A program made the position numbers and the translations under genes. Under the pieces are notes generated by a model. That model did not search any database, was not told the DNA's origin, and saw only the letters and a program-made list of their open reading frames with translations. Shown piece by piece: positions 23,063 through 36,019 of a stretch of DNA of 64,000 nt; within the stretch, counting starts at the first letter, position 1, and every line of letters starts with the position of its first letter. Origin of the DNA: Anarhynchus alexandrinus (taxonomy: Eukaryota > Chordata > Aves > Charadriiformes > Charadriidae); assembly GCA_008711295.1 (NCBI GenBank), contig VUYV01000521.1, positions 1-64,000 of the forward strand, written 5' to 3'.

Positions 23063-26000
23063 GTGAGTGTGGCCCGGTAATGCCATTGTCATGGGTGACA
23101 ACCTAAGGAATGTAAATACAGCACACGTGCGAGCCCTTGAGAGCGTGCTTGGGAGCATGTCTTACACCTGCAGAGTGAGAAGAGGAAGGCAGACTTTCTT
23201 TACTTTTCCTGCATTTCGTACTAATTTGGGGGAGTGCTGCGGACTGTGTGCCTGTGAACGGGGGGACGTCTGGAAGACAACAGGCTGCAAAGTTTGTGCT
23301 CTGTCATGGCAGATGACTGGCTTGGGGAAGTTGGGGTTTGGTGTCCTTTCTAAAAGGATCACTTGGTGGAGTGGGCGGAGGAGCAATGCATAGTGCTCAC
23401 TCTCAAGCAGTTCATAAAATATGCTCGAAGCAAGTCAGCGTGAAGGTCTGATGCAGGCTTTTGGTGATGAAATGTGTTAATGGCAATGTCACGATATTCC
23501 CTTCAATAAGAGGTAGGAAGAAGAGCAAAGTTCAGAGATGCACCCTGAGAGCACCCCAGAAGCAGCTGAGGGTAACACTAAAGCTGGAGGAGAAACCTGC
23601 ATAATTCCCTCTCTGTGAGCTCCACAGGGCACCCAAATAAATGGGTGTGGAGACAGGGAGCAGCCGTCCTCTGCAGGACGATCCTCACCAGACTTTGCTG
23701 CAGAAATCCCTGCAGAGATGAATGCTTGGAAGAAGTCCAGCTTGGAGGGCTACTAGCGTACCCTTAAAGTGGGTCAGCTTCCTGCAGCCTCTTTGGGTGC
23801 ACCTTCATCAGTACTAAGGCTTTGGAGCAGGAGCCACCGAACTGAGTCTCCTGTTTCATCACTTCACCTCAGGCCCAGGGTGTGATGTCTGGTCAGGAAT
23901 CCATGTCTGGAGACGCTGTGAAGAGAGAAATTCTCTAGCCTTTCCTTTCCAGTGTGTTCCTCCCTGTATTTGAGGAATGCAGAGATTAGTGCCCTACTTA
24001 TATTTTGATATGAAATTATTTTTTTCCCAACCTCCCTGAGCTCAGAAGGCTGAATAGGTTTTTCCCAAGGGCTTATTTTTGCAATTGTGCTGCTGTTTCC
24101 CCTTCCTGGTGCAGGGCAGACCGTGAGCCCTGGTGTTAAGAGAGGGGCATCCGTTTGCTGCTCTGATAGTCCCTGGAGAGGAGGTTGTGATTGCTCCCGG
24201 GGAAGGATCTTTGCCAGACCAAGGTCTCTTTCTCCATCTTGGCTTTGGAGATGAGGGAGCTCAGGTTTGTCTGTGAGCCGCCGTCCACCCAGGACATCCC
24301 CGCTTGTAAAGCAGTAGCTGTTCTGACTATCAAAAAGATTATGTTGCTATATTAGGAAAGAATTGTGTTTTGCCTGGCCGTGTATCTGGGTTTTAGCAGA
24401 GAAGTGTTCATCTCCCCCTTCAACCAAGTGTAAAAGAAACTCAGATCTTCCTAGATATAAACCCCATACTTTACAGGCAAAGATAATTTATTTTCACTTT
24501 ATGTGCTTTTGATCACCAGTTCAAAACCAATGAATTCAAACTGGAGGAAGTTCAGAGAAGGATAAGGGAAGCTGGGGTGATCAGGGAATGAGGAGCTTTC
24601 ATAACAGGAAGCTAAAAGAGCATTTTTCCCTCCCCTTTTATTTTTAATTCTTTTGCGTTGCAGCCCAAAAGCTGACAGGGCTATGATTGCTCCTTGCAAA
24701 CATTTCGCTGGAGTAAATGCCAGGGTTGAAGTGCTATTTTGATCCAACAGTTTATAAGCCTTTGTATTTGTAGAAGTCCTTAGGACCGCGCTGCCTGAAA
24801 GCAGGCGCAGCTCTTCTGCAGGGAACGTCCCATGCACTCGTCTCGGAGGGACAGTGCTGCTCATGGAAAGACCAAATTTCCATTCCAGAAACAAAGCTGG
24901 ATGACAGTTAATCTTACTGAAGACCCATGTTCGTGATATGACTTTAATGGGAGGGAATGGATTACCTCAGGCACCAGCTGCTGCAACTGGGATCAAGATT
25001 GCTCCCATGAGAACCAGTAATATTTTGCAGTTTCTCCCCAGCAAGACACAGCTCTTTGCACATGAGCTGAGCCGCAGGCAAAATTAGGAGAGTTTTTTTT
25101 CAGGATAGGTAAAGTTTAACAAGACAGATTACATGGTCTAAATTTCTTGGAGATAAGAATCAGGTTTTTGTACTTTTATGTTCAAATTTATGTACAAGGA
25201 ATGAGGAATGTCACCAAATCTCTGCTTCATAGCGCAGTAATACGTGGTGTCACGTCAGACATAGGAAAACACCTGCAAGAAACCAGTTCCTAGGTGACTG
25301 AACCTTGGTGAAGCTCTTCAAGCTGAAGTGTGGAAGTACGTCCCTTAGATAAGCAGCAGTGATGTTTCTGTGGAAAAGATGCCTAAGATCTCTTACAGTG
25401 AGGTTTAACCTACAATGAACATTGATGAAACACAGAGGAATGAGAAGACTTTTGTTTCATGGCGTGTGTGGGAAGAAATAAGGATCATGCCTTGGCAATG
25501 GCTGATAAATGTGGAACATCTCTGGTCACTGGCTTGATCCCATGGCAGCTTAACTTGGCAGTAGACCTTCACACCTTGAAGATGGGGATGGTCAAGTACC
25601 ATCTATGAAATGAACAGAAACAGGGAACAGGGAGGACTCATCTACACCGATAACCTTATCCCAGGGTATGTGCTTCCAGTCAATGGCAAGAAGAGTCATT
25701 GCTGCAGCTTCATCTCCATAAGCCCAGCCCAGGGGCACTGTGAGAGGAAGAGGAAGGATATAAATTGAGCCAGGGCTTTTGGAAGGCTCCACTGGGTTTT
25801 CCTTCTTGCTGCTAGAGACAGCCTGCTCTCCAGGGCAGCTGTTTTTTGAGCAGCCAGGCTCCGGGCAGAGTTTGGCAGGGTTAGCAGCTCCCTATGGAGA
25901 AGGGAGCCCGAGACTGGCCTAACTGACATAAATCTTGGCTTGTCTTCTGGGACTCCCATTCAGATGTGATAGGAAATGTCTTACCACAACAGACGTTGAG

Positions 26001-26579
26001 TATGAAAAATATATTTATTTTTACATAATTTCCCATGAGGGAAGTAACTGTGAATTGAAAAACTTCTCAGAGTTTGTTTCAGAGCTTTATTTATTTTTAT
26101 GATTTTTACATCACTTCCTATCACTGTGTATCACTGTTATTAACAACATGTACAACTGTGTGAAGCTGTGGTGTTACCAGCATGTCTAGGAGACACTGTT
26201 TTCTAGTAAAGGAAATTATATGTGCCAGCCAGTCGCTGTCAGGTTAGTTTCTAAAATAAAAATAAATTTCTGTTTCAGCTGCTTTATTTGGCATGCTGAT
26301 ATTGGTCAAAATATTGTGAACTGCTCTTAAAAAAAACAGTGTACAAGGTGATATAAAATTCTAAACCAAATTTGAAAAAAAACAATATTTTCAAAATTAA
26401 AGCTATCCAAAATGAAGAAGAGACAGAATTTCCACTGCTAATATATCTGGAAAATGCCTGGTCTCATTCTAAAGTCAACTGAAAACAAACACGAAAAGAG
26501 GTAGATGCTTCTTGAGAAATCATCTGTCGTGAGGCATTTCTGAGATGTGGTGCGTCCCCACCCCGTGCCCAGAGCCAAG

Positions 26580-27313
26580 TGTCGTGGTTTAGGCCAAATC
26601 AGCTACTGGGGACCTGGGGGACCCCAGATGGGACTGACAGAAACTCCCCCCCACCCCTCTTCAAAGGGAGAGGCAGAGGAGGGAAAAAGAGACTTATGAG
26701 TTTAGAAGGAACTAAACTACCTTAAAGAAATATTAATAATAAAATAAAAAGAAATAATGAAAAATATATACAAAACCATATCAAGTTCCCAGGATGACAA
26801 TCACGTCACCGGCTGGCACTGGGGCAGTCCCAGGCTGGACTCAGTGACAGACGGGAACCGGATTCCGGATCTGCATTCAGGATCAGGATCACAGGCAGAT
26901 GAACAGAGTCCTCCTCAGACGTCGGCCATTGAAGGAAGAAAGCTGACCCTTTGATCCCTCAGCTTTTACACTGAGCATGAGGCAGATGGGATGGAATACC
27001 CTGTTGGTCAGTTTTGGGTCACCTGTCCTGGCTGCTCCTCCCTGCAGGTGGGACCCCACTATGCTTTTCTGCTTCTGACCCTCCAACGGGGCAAATAACA
27101 AAGTGAGCTGCCCTTGGGTGTTACAGCAATAAGTATAAGCAGAGCCTCTCTGCATACCATGCCTGGGCAGCAGTTATGAACATTGGTCTTATCACTCTGA
27201 GAAAGTGAACATTGTCTGCACAATATGCAGTTAATTTCAGTAGTTAGAAGAGGCCCAGCTAAGAAGCGAAGTTACTGAACAAAATTGGTTCTGTTTTACC
27301 TCAAACCAGGACA
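26580..27313 (-). mobile_element. Solo LTR, family A copy 2, with 5-bp target duplication (CCAAG)
   Basis: The element begins TGTCGTGGTTTAGG and ends CAAACCAGGACA. It is flanked by CCAAG at 26575-26579 and 27314-27318, a perfect 5-bp duplication. It is 734 bp and aligns with 4624-5429 over most of its length. A degraded TATA-like motif reads on the minus strand near 26965-26975, in the position of the clearer TATAAAG of copy 1, so retroviral sense is minus, antisense to the host gene. No gag, pol or env sequence adjoins it. The spacing to the next LTR (625 bp) and the different family exclude a single provirus. Confidence 0.9.
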
Positions 27314-27937
27314 CCAAGGCAGGTGAGTGAGACATCGCCGGGAGGAGGAAGAGAAGGAAAACCAGAACTGGTACTATTGCAGCAGACAAGGAAAGGGAGA
27401 GACGAGGCAGACTCTGTCCCTTCCCGGAATAACCTAAAAGGGAATATTTTCTGTTTTAAGGTTATCTAGCAGTTCTTCCAGACCTGTATCCCAAGAGTGC
27501 TGTTTGACCACAGGTGTAGTACATGCTGGACAAAGACGAGGCATCCTTCTGGAGACCTCTTTTCTTATTTTCTCTCTCCTTTTGGTGATAATATCAAATA
27601 CTGCTTTTAGAAAAGGGCAGGATCTAATATTTTAACTTTTAATTTGCTGGACCTGAGGCAAAAATAATTCCAGTTCACCCTCAAGATTTTTGATTTCAGA
27701 CCTTACATTTGCTGTATGAAAATGGAGGTATGTCAGTAGATCTCCTACGTGGGCACTCTGTTAGTGATGCCAGAACAAAATTCCTTTTGTATTAACACCT
27801 GATCCAGGGACATATGAAATGTTTTACCTGTGTTGGCAAATTCCAGTTGCCACGTAGCGTTTGTTTAGTGCTAGCAGGAGGCTGAGCTCAGTACCGGGCA
27901 CAACAGACGTGATCCATGAGCACAAAAGTCTATTTCT

Positions 27938-28489
27938 TGTCAAAGGAGAAGCCGCTGCCCGAGCGTTCCCACACCACCCAAGGAGTCACACACACCCCAC
28001 CGGAGTCTGTCACTGCTTGGACCAGGTCCCTTCACAGTGGGCGACCCCAGTGATTTTTGGTCTGGGGTCTTCCAACACCTTATTGGATTCTTTTTCTGTG
28101 CCCAGGCCAGCTGGCCATTGACTGCTCTCACCTTGTTGATCTGCAGTCTCTGCTGATGGATGTCACCTCCGTATCCTCTGTTTTGTGCTTCTTGTGTGCC
28201 TGCGCTCGCTGGCACAACATGGGGAACTGAAAAGTCCTGGACTTGGGAAAAACACTACTGAAACATCAGTGTGTTATCAACATTTTTCTTCTACTAAAGG
28301 ACTAAACACAACACTAGGAAAATTACTAAGATAATTAACTGTGTTGCGGCCTGAAGACTTCAGCAAATCCAGCTACTCATGCTACGTAAAGCTAAGCAAA
28401 CAGCATACACCACACCATATTGTAACCCTAAGTAATTTATTCTAATTAAAACTTATTTATTTAAGATAAACAACAAATACATCTCAACA
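27938..28489. mobile_element. Solo LTR, family B copy 2, with 5-bp target duplication (TTTCT)
   Basis: The element starts TGTCAAAGGAG and ends CTCAACA, with TTTCT on both sides (27933-27937 and 28490-28494). It is 552 bp and aligns throughout with 13600-14187. Differences from copy 1 include a GC-rich segment near its start (GCCGCTGCCCGAGCG) and a shorter stretch before the AT-rich end. Open frames on both strands are shared with copy 1 and are not genes. There is no attached retroviral coding sequence. It lies in intron 1 of the flippase gene. Confidence 0.88.
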
Positions 28490-31400
28490 TTTCTTGCATT
28501 TAATTTCTTCCGGAGGAAGAAGGATTCTTGTTCTTTTGAGGCAGAAAAGACACGAAAAATAAGATCTTTATTTAATAACGGAGGAACAGGCAAGAGGGAA
28601 TAGGGCTAAACCCATTTATGGTGATTGTATCTGAATGGTCTTGCTGCAGGTTTTTTTTTTTTTTAATTAGATCCTTCACCCTCAGTACAAGTTAGTCCAT
28701 TTCAAAGATGAAAATGCATGTGATTGCCAGCATAAATCCTCTCCAGCCACAGCAGCCAGAGAGGCTCTGTAGAGGAAGAGGCATTTACATGTCGAAAATG
28801 CGCCGTTTGGTAACATGGAGCCCTGGAGAGCCCCTCCTTTGAGTCAATAATAAAAAAACCCACATTTATTTGCCAGGCAGCTAGGCATGTTCCTGCTCTG
28901 AGCAGGGCTTGGCTGTGACCTTTCCCTTCCCCGTTTCCATCCCACCAGGTTCTCACTGCTCCTCCTGCCCCCGCCGCGCTCGCTGCACCCTGCCAGGCTC
29001 TGGCTGGGGTTCAGAGCTGGGACGGGCTTCGGTTCCCTGCCGCAGAGCAGCTGGCACGCCGGCACCAGGCGGGTTACAGCGTTAGGTTGACACTCAGGTG
29101 ATGAGGGTTTGGCTTTTGTCTGTGCCCCAGACCGGCTGTGAAACGTAAATATTTAACCGGTGTGAGCCTCAGAGCTGTCGTTTGGCTCTTCCCTTCACCC
29201 ACCTATCCTCTGGTCCATATTAAATGTTGAGCTTGTTGGGTAAAGATCCCTGGCTTTGGTTGTGGGTAGAGTTTGCTCGGTGCAGCTCTGAACCCGGCAA
29301 GAGGCTGCTGTATTGTGAATGTGAACTCCTATGAGATCGCTGCTATAAAACGTAGATAGTCCTGTTCTCTTTGACCCAACGGTCGTGATTCTGCCCCGGT
29401 ACAGTGACTGCAAATCGAGAAACTTGTTGCATGCTTCATTCATCTCGCATGATTGCAGAAAGGGGAAATTGTTGCTTTAAGGTGAAAGGAGATTTTGGCT
29501 AATAGCTTGTATAATAACCTCCCTAGGAGCAGCAATTTTAGTTGCCTAATACAGTATACAATGACTTGCTCTCTCCCATGGAGTTGCTTTTCAGTGGACA
29601 CTGTAATTCTCTTTTTTTTTGGGGGGGGAGGACAGAGGTACCAATGCACCATGGCAGACTTCAGTTTCTTGTGCACGCAGAGTAACAGTCCAGCAAAGAC
29701 CAGAAATAAGGGCTAGGGTTCCTCTGGTTGATGGCCTGGGTGCTGGATGCTGGGTGGCACTTGTGCTGTGATACCAAAGCTGGGTCACACAATGATGAAG
29801 AGGTGCCCAGAAGCAGACTCAAGAAAAATAAGAGGGAGATGGGACGCAGTGGAAGGAGGCGCATCATGAGATTTAAAACAAAAAATGTGCTGCGGCTGGT
29901 GGAGGTCTTCTGAGACTGCTTATAGCCTTTTGCAGGGCAGACCTGAATTACAGCCTCAGGAAGGTCAGATATGTGCCCTTGGGACCAGAATAACTGTGTC
30001 ACAGCTTTCACAACTTGGTATTGATAAGGTTAATAGCTTTGCTGAGAGCCACGCTACAAGGGAAGCTGGGGAGAGGAGCTCAGCTCCTGGAGGCCATTCT
30101 TTGTAGCTGATCCAGGGCAGCATTCATGCTCTTGAGGTCGCTTGTTTAAAGGGTGGAGTAGAGATCATTATTTTTACAGAGTTTATGTTGTCTCTGTTCT
30201 GTTGTCAGGCTTAGTTACGCCGACACTCCCCTAATTGGGCTGTGTTCGTTTCATGCATGAGGTATCAGGCCCTAGTTTGTGTATGACTTGGCAAAACCAG
30301 GCAGATCTTAACCTCCTGTTTCTTGGAGCCACAAGACCTAATACCTACAAAACTTTTCCAACAGGCTGCTGAAAGCATTGCTCTTGGCACATGCTCCTTA
30401 GCATAAACCAGAAACAAATTTCCAGGCTGTCTGACCAGATCTTGAATCTAACCTTTTGCAGGACTTTTCCGTGCAGCAGTCCTAAATGGAGAAGGCTGGT
30501 AGGCTGGCCAGCTACATTTATAGCTGATTTTTGGCATGGGTTTAATTTTATTAAATACAGATGTTATTCTGTGGTTTAGCTCCTAAATCTGTCTGCCTGA
30601 GAAAACAGCCACTTTCCCAGTGACTTGGTCTCAGTGGTTAGACCAAGAACTGGGCACTAAGCCATATTTATGTACGCTGAGTTTCCACTGATGAATAATT
30701 TAAAATAGTTTTCAGTGGCAGTGAAATGATAACTTGGAGCACAAATCCCGTTCCTTCTTTCCAGTGATTTTTCACTGCAGTTTGCAGAAGCAGAAAGTTG
30801 GAGTTTCTTAGAGATATAAAAAAGTTTCAAGAAATGAAAAACTTCTCATCTGATAGCCCTTCAGGTTTCCCCTCCCTTTTTCCTCAATGCTTTTAGAATC
30901 AACAGGGCATGATTAGACATGTGTGCTGGGATCTACAGCCAAAATACCCTGAGCTGTGGCTTCCAGTCATAGCTGGGGTAATGCTTAACTTACCCTAACT
31001 TTTTGTTTATTGTGGTCATCCAAGAGGCTTCATTTCTGTCCAGACAGTTCCAGAAACAAATAAGAGTTGTCTGGTCTATCACAGTTGAGAACCACTGGTT
31101 TAGAAGACGCAGCAGTAGGACCTCACCCTCCTCTGTTGGTAAAAATAAAACCACTGAGGCACCATTGCCCTGTGCGTGTGGTCAGCAGTGGTTCTCCTTT
31201 GGTGTAGCCTGAGGAGAGAAAGTTCTATGTGCTGATGTTGTTGATGAGGCACCCTTTGCAATTAGTTGTGGCTGTTCTTGCTTTAGCCAAAGGTATTGGC
31301 CATTATCCAGTAAGGAAAATCAAAATCTTGCCATTAGAAATTAGCCTCATATTTTGGCCTTTTGGGACACTGACTCTGAGAGGGATGGATGGCTACGGCA

Positions 31401-33019
31401 GGCCAGAGACTTTCCGTTCAGTTTTGAGCCAGGTTCATAGCTGGCCTTCAGAAATGGGTTGTCCTAGAAAGCCTGCCCTTAGGTACCATATGATCCAGCA
31501 CAGGAGAATAATGCCTTGAGTGAGTTTCATTTGCTGTTTTATGTCCCACTGCTTCATGTTCCTGTGCCACCCTGAAGTTGTTTGCAGCTATTTCTGTGTC
31601 TCATATAAAAGCCATTACTTTTGGAGACTGCATCTCTCCCCGTGGTGAGAAGCCAGGCTCCTCTCCTCACTGGAGCAGGTGCACACGTGGTTCCTTTTTA
31701 GGAGCATTTGAGATCCTTGAATTCAAATGCACATGTCAAGTGCCTCTCCCTGGCTGCACAGACCCTGGGGGTCAGGCTGAGAAGAGGGGACGGCGGCTCC
31801 TCACTGCCCAGCGAGCCCTGGCAAGAGCAAAGGAGCTCACAGCACCTCCAGCTGCTACCAGCAGCACTTGGCTTTCTGTTTCTGTGTACAGTCCCCTCAA
31901 GGGCTGCCCTGCCTACAAAAAAACAAAAGTCACTGAGGAATTTAGAGCCTCTCGGAAGCTTCCGTGTGACCCTGAGGCGCTGCTGTGTGACCCTGAGGCT
32001 TTGCCGCGTACTCTGTGTCTCATGTCCTGGCAAGGGAGTAGATACCCAAAGGGCTCCAGCCCGGATTAGCAGTTCTGGATGTCTTTGCGCCTCTCTGTCC
32101 ATCGTGCATTTCCATAGCTCCTTCTGGTGAGGCAGCTGGTCAGACCTGCCGGCTGTGAGCAGCATGGCCAATGTTGTCCTCTGCTGTGAGCAGCACGGGC
32201 AAGGCTCTCCCCTGTGAGTGCTCAGCTTTTCATTTTGGGGTCGCCGCAGGTCTTTGGCTTGCTTGCGCTTCTCCACGTAAGCCCGCAGTGCGTGCAAACA
32301 GCTCTGCCGCTGCCTGCCGGTTGTCCTTCCCAGGACCAGCACGCTTCTGTAGCCTGGTGAGGGTTTCGGGCTTTATCATCTATTCCTATTTACGTTAAAG
32401 CCATTTATCTTCTCTGTGGCATTTATTCCAGGACTAGACTTGGAGCCCCTGGGGAGAGGACCAGAGTAGCACTGACTGTATGGGAGGAAATGTGCAAGTG
32501 TTGGGAAGTTCTGTTTTTAACAAATAGCTTTATCTTTCGTCTGCTTTGATAATACTGGTTACCCTCGGGAAAATTCCTAAAGGGGCACGTAAGACAATAG
32601 TTGAAGCCCTGCAAGCCTGGACCTCTTGGGCTCTGCTTCTGTTTTCCTCTGGGACACCAGACAAGTTACTCTGATCTCTCTGTACATTGTTCTCCCCATT
32701 GTGAAAGATGAGAAAAATGTGTCTGAGGAAAGCAGTGAAGGATTAAGCACTTTGAGGGTCTTGAATGAAGGCTCTGTGGTTGGTCTGAATCACCCGGTCG
32801 GTGCAGCTGGGAGCTGGTTTGGAAATGTCTGACACAGCTAGATGTGCTTGAAGAAAGGGAAAAGCACATTTACCTGCTAGCACAGCTTTACATTAGTAAT
32901 TAGAGGGCCTGTTGAAAACATTCCACAGACAGAAACCAAAAAAAATGGGGATCTGAGAAAGGGCTTAAAAATTAGGGATGCTGTGTTATTTACATGGTTA
33001 TTGGAGGGAAAGGAGGAAG

Positions 33020-35585
33020 GATAACAGTTCAGTGCACTGAATAGCTTAGACGCTTGCTAATGCAAGAGTGGATAAACAGGAAGAACTAGATGTCTTAACA
33101 CATCGTCTAATAGGTATAATAGACACGTGCTGGGATAACTCATGAGGCTGGAATATTAATAGAAAAGAATAAAGCTTATTCTGGAAGGGTAACAGAGGTG
33201 GCAAGGGAAGAGATGTTTTCCTTGTATGTTCATGTGCTCTGAGATCCAGTGTGAGGAAGGAGATGTACAAATCGCAGATCTCTGAGTAATGCTACAAGGG
33301 TAAAGAACACAGACACAGCAAACCAAGAGGGGCATTTTTTTTGTGGGGAAAAAAAAAATTAAAATGCTGTTTTCTGAGAGACACGGCATGATGGCAAATG
33401 AGGAATTCTAACTATGCAGAGGCAGAGTTAGAAGGGAGCATAGGGGTAGATGACCTGTTCAGCTGGCACAGCATTTTGGTGCAGAGGTTGGTAATTTTTT
33501 GGAGCTAGAGAGAAGGTTGTTCCAGAACTGGTTCCCACCAACAGGGAGGAGCTGGTTGGTCCTGTGAAAGCAGGAGGGAGTGTAAAAGGGAATGATTATG
33601 AAATGACAGTATGATGCTTTGGAAAAAGTGACAATATCAAAGTGTTTAAAATGGACTTCAAGAAGGAAATCTTCAGCAAATATGAAGAACTAGTAACTGA
33701 GATCTCATGGGAAGGAATTCTGGGGTGAAGGGAGAATTAAGCAGAGCTGTCGTTTCCTTACGTAATTGCTATTAAGGGCACAGCTATAAGGTATCATTTT
33801 TCAAGGAAAGGCTCAGAAGAGTGAGTGAAATGGCAAAATCACATGCTCCTTATTCACTTCAGGCAGAGGAAGGATGTCTCTAGAAGGCGCAAAGCCACTT
33901 GTTTTGTCCGGCACAAACTGTGTGGCAAAGGCTCAAAGCGAGAAAAAGCTATTAAGGACATAAAGGGCAATAAAAGTTGTTCTGTAAGAGTTGGGATCTC
34001 TGGGGTTCTGTAACCCTTCTAGTAAGAGGGAGATCAAAGGCAGCTTATGTCTCAGTGAAAAAAAAAGCCTAGCAAATAATGCTAAGAAATCTGGGTTTGG
34101 GTTTGTTGTTGTTGTTGGATTTTTTTTCTTTAGACATCTAACATAATAGTTGCCAGAAATAGAGGAGAAGGGGGGAGGTTTTGGGCCAGCATAGAGAGGG
34201 AGTGTGTTGGCTAGGTAAGGTAGAGCATGGCCCGGAGCAATGCTGCCTTCGATAGTTTCTGGTGCACAGACAGGCAAAGTTCAGAAGACTGGGAAAAGAA
34301 CAAGCATAGCATCTGTCTTGAAACAAGGGAAAAGAAGAGCTGAGCGATTATAGATATATTGGCTTCACTACTTGTGTGAAGGTTGAAACAATCCAACAAA
34401 CCACTTCAAAGTAACTAGGAGTGTCTGTGTGGGGAAGAGATGATTAACAGCCAGCAGTCCTGAAAATCTGCATCAAACCAAAATTAGTTTTGTGTTAGTG
34501 GTAGCCAGAGGGCTAGTGAAAAAGCCTTAGGTAGCTGTCATGTATCTTAACTGTCACTGGTGGCATTTTTACAAGTAAACTGGAGATACATGCTTGAGAT
34601 AGAGTGAGCGCCAGACTTTTCAGAAAAAAAAAAAACCCAAACACTGACAATAGTTATCAATGACTGATTACAAAACTTGAGAGATTCATCAGGGGTGTAT
34701 CCTGAGTCTGGTATTCAATATTTTCTTCTACATCTTGGCTGGCAGAATAAATAACACACTTAGTAAATCTGCGAATGGCACCACACTGGCAGGAGCTACA
34801 AGCACACTAAAAGATAGGATTAGACTTGATTAGTTGGAGAAATAGACTGAAAAAATTTGGATGTAGTTCAGGAAGGACAAATGAAAGATTTGCATTGCCT
34901 GATGAGGCCTCAGCTCTGCCAGAAAGGAGCTGCCAAAATGGATCATATTCTGGAACACCATCAGCTGCATGCTGGTGGTACATAAGGATATTATTTTAAA
35001 TTACTCCTAGGTGAATTCTCATGTCAAATATGCATTGTCTACAAGATAGGTGAAGTGTCCTTTGTGCTCCAGTCAGCTTTTGTAAGACTTCAGCTGCAAG
35101 CTGTGGCCCATTTTGGCCACTACACCTCCAGAATGAGGTGAACTAGCTGGGAAGTCCACTGGAGAGCAGCAAGAGTGATGCTACTTCTGACAGACTGACT
35201 CATAAGAAGTGGCTGAAGAAACTGGAGTTGCTTACCCTTGGGAAGAGAAGACTACAGTAAGGCATAACATCCTTCAATACATAATGAACTTGTCTGAGCT
35301 CTGCATTCTTCACAAGTAGAACAAGGAACTGAGGGGGAGCAGAAGAGCACCGTTGACCATCCCATAATTTGTTTAAATTGAAGTAATGAGCTTTATGTCA
35401 GATAATGGGTTAAAATCTCACCCAGGGGAAGGACACTGCAGTCCTGGAATAGGCAGTCTGAAGAACAGCCATCACTGGAGCTTTCTAGGACATTTATTGG
35501 GAGCATGACCCTGTCTTGATGTAGAGGATAGATATGATGACTTTTTGAAATCTGTTCCAGTAGTTTTTGATTTCATGATAGCTAT
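33020..35585 (+). mobile_element. Long, highly decayed CR1-type LINE
   Basis: A succession of weak matches follows the order of a CR1 ORF2. An endonuclease-like stretch lies at 33130-33240 (GGGATAACTCATGAGGCTGG, AATATTAATAG, TTATTCTGGAAGGGTAAC). Pre-RT text lies at 33650-33960, and the RT region at 34280-34800 includes GACTGGGAAAAGAAC and a stretch at about 34690-34790 recalling the CR1 block where a core of FADDT type would lie. The 3' part lies at 35040-35260, with CTGGAGAGCAGCAAGAGTG and TTGGGAAGAGAAGACTAC. It closes with a CR1-like tail (GCCATCACTGGAGCTTTC, then TTTGATTTCATGATAG near 35583). Frameshifts and stops are everywhere, so it is long dead. Order and spacing rather than identity support the call, and limits are approximate. 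Confidence 0.65.
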
Positions 35586-36019
35586 GGTGGTGATGTCCCA
35601 TCTGTGGGATCATGCTAGGAGATGTACTTGTACTGGAGGAAGATCACTAACAGGATACTGCTGGCAACAGCCCCAGAGACTTCAGGGGGAAGAGATGGAG
35701 CAGGGCAGGAATAGAGCACCACGAGTTGAGTGATAATTCTTGTCCAGGAGAAGGTGAACAACCTGTAAAACCACTGCTGGCGTTGCAGTGCGGAGGAGAC
35801 TTGGAGCACAGGCTATGTGCTATGGTACCAGTCCACAGTGCTGTTCTATCAGTGTCACCAGCCTCTTCAGTTCCCTGACATGGGGCGGTTACACAGAGCA
35901 CAGATTCCCGGTGACATTGCCTTTTGGCAGCTCTGCTTGCTTTTTCTGATGCTTCATTTGTGACCGTATTGAGTCTGTTTACCTTCAAGCATGTCTGATG
36001 TGTTTCCTCTTCTTTACAG

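Larger units (their letters stand above)
23063..36019 (+). other. Intron 1 (12,957 bp): solo LTRs, an ancient CR1, no other gene
   Basis: The intron is GTGAGT...TTTACAG. It contains solo LTRs at 26580-27313 and 27938-28489 and a decayed CR1 at about 33020-35585, annotated separately. The remainder (23063-26579, 28490-33019, 35586-36019) shows no exon or repeat I recognise. A GC-richer block at 28960-29060 and an unusual overlap of open frames at 31578-32342 are treated in the findings. Confidence 0.7.

Noticed and set aside
26580..28489. A single provirus bounded by the two intron 1 LTRs
   Set aside because: The two LTRs belong to different families, each has its own 5-bp duplication, and the 625 bp between them contains no retroviral coding sequence.
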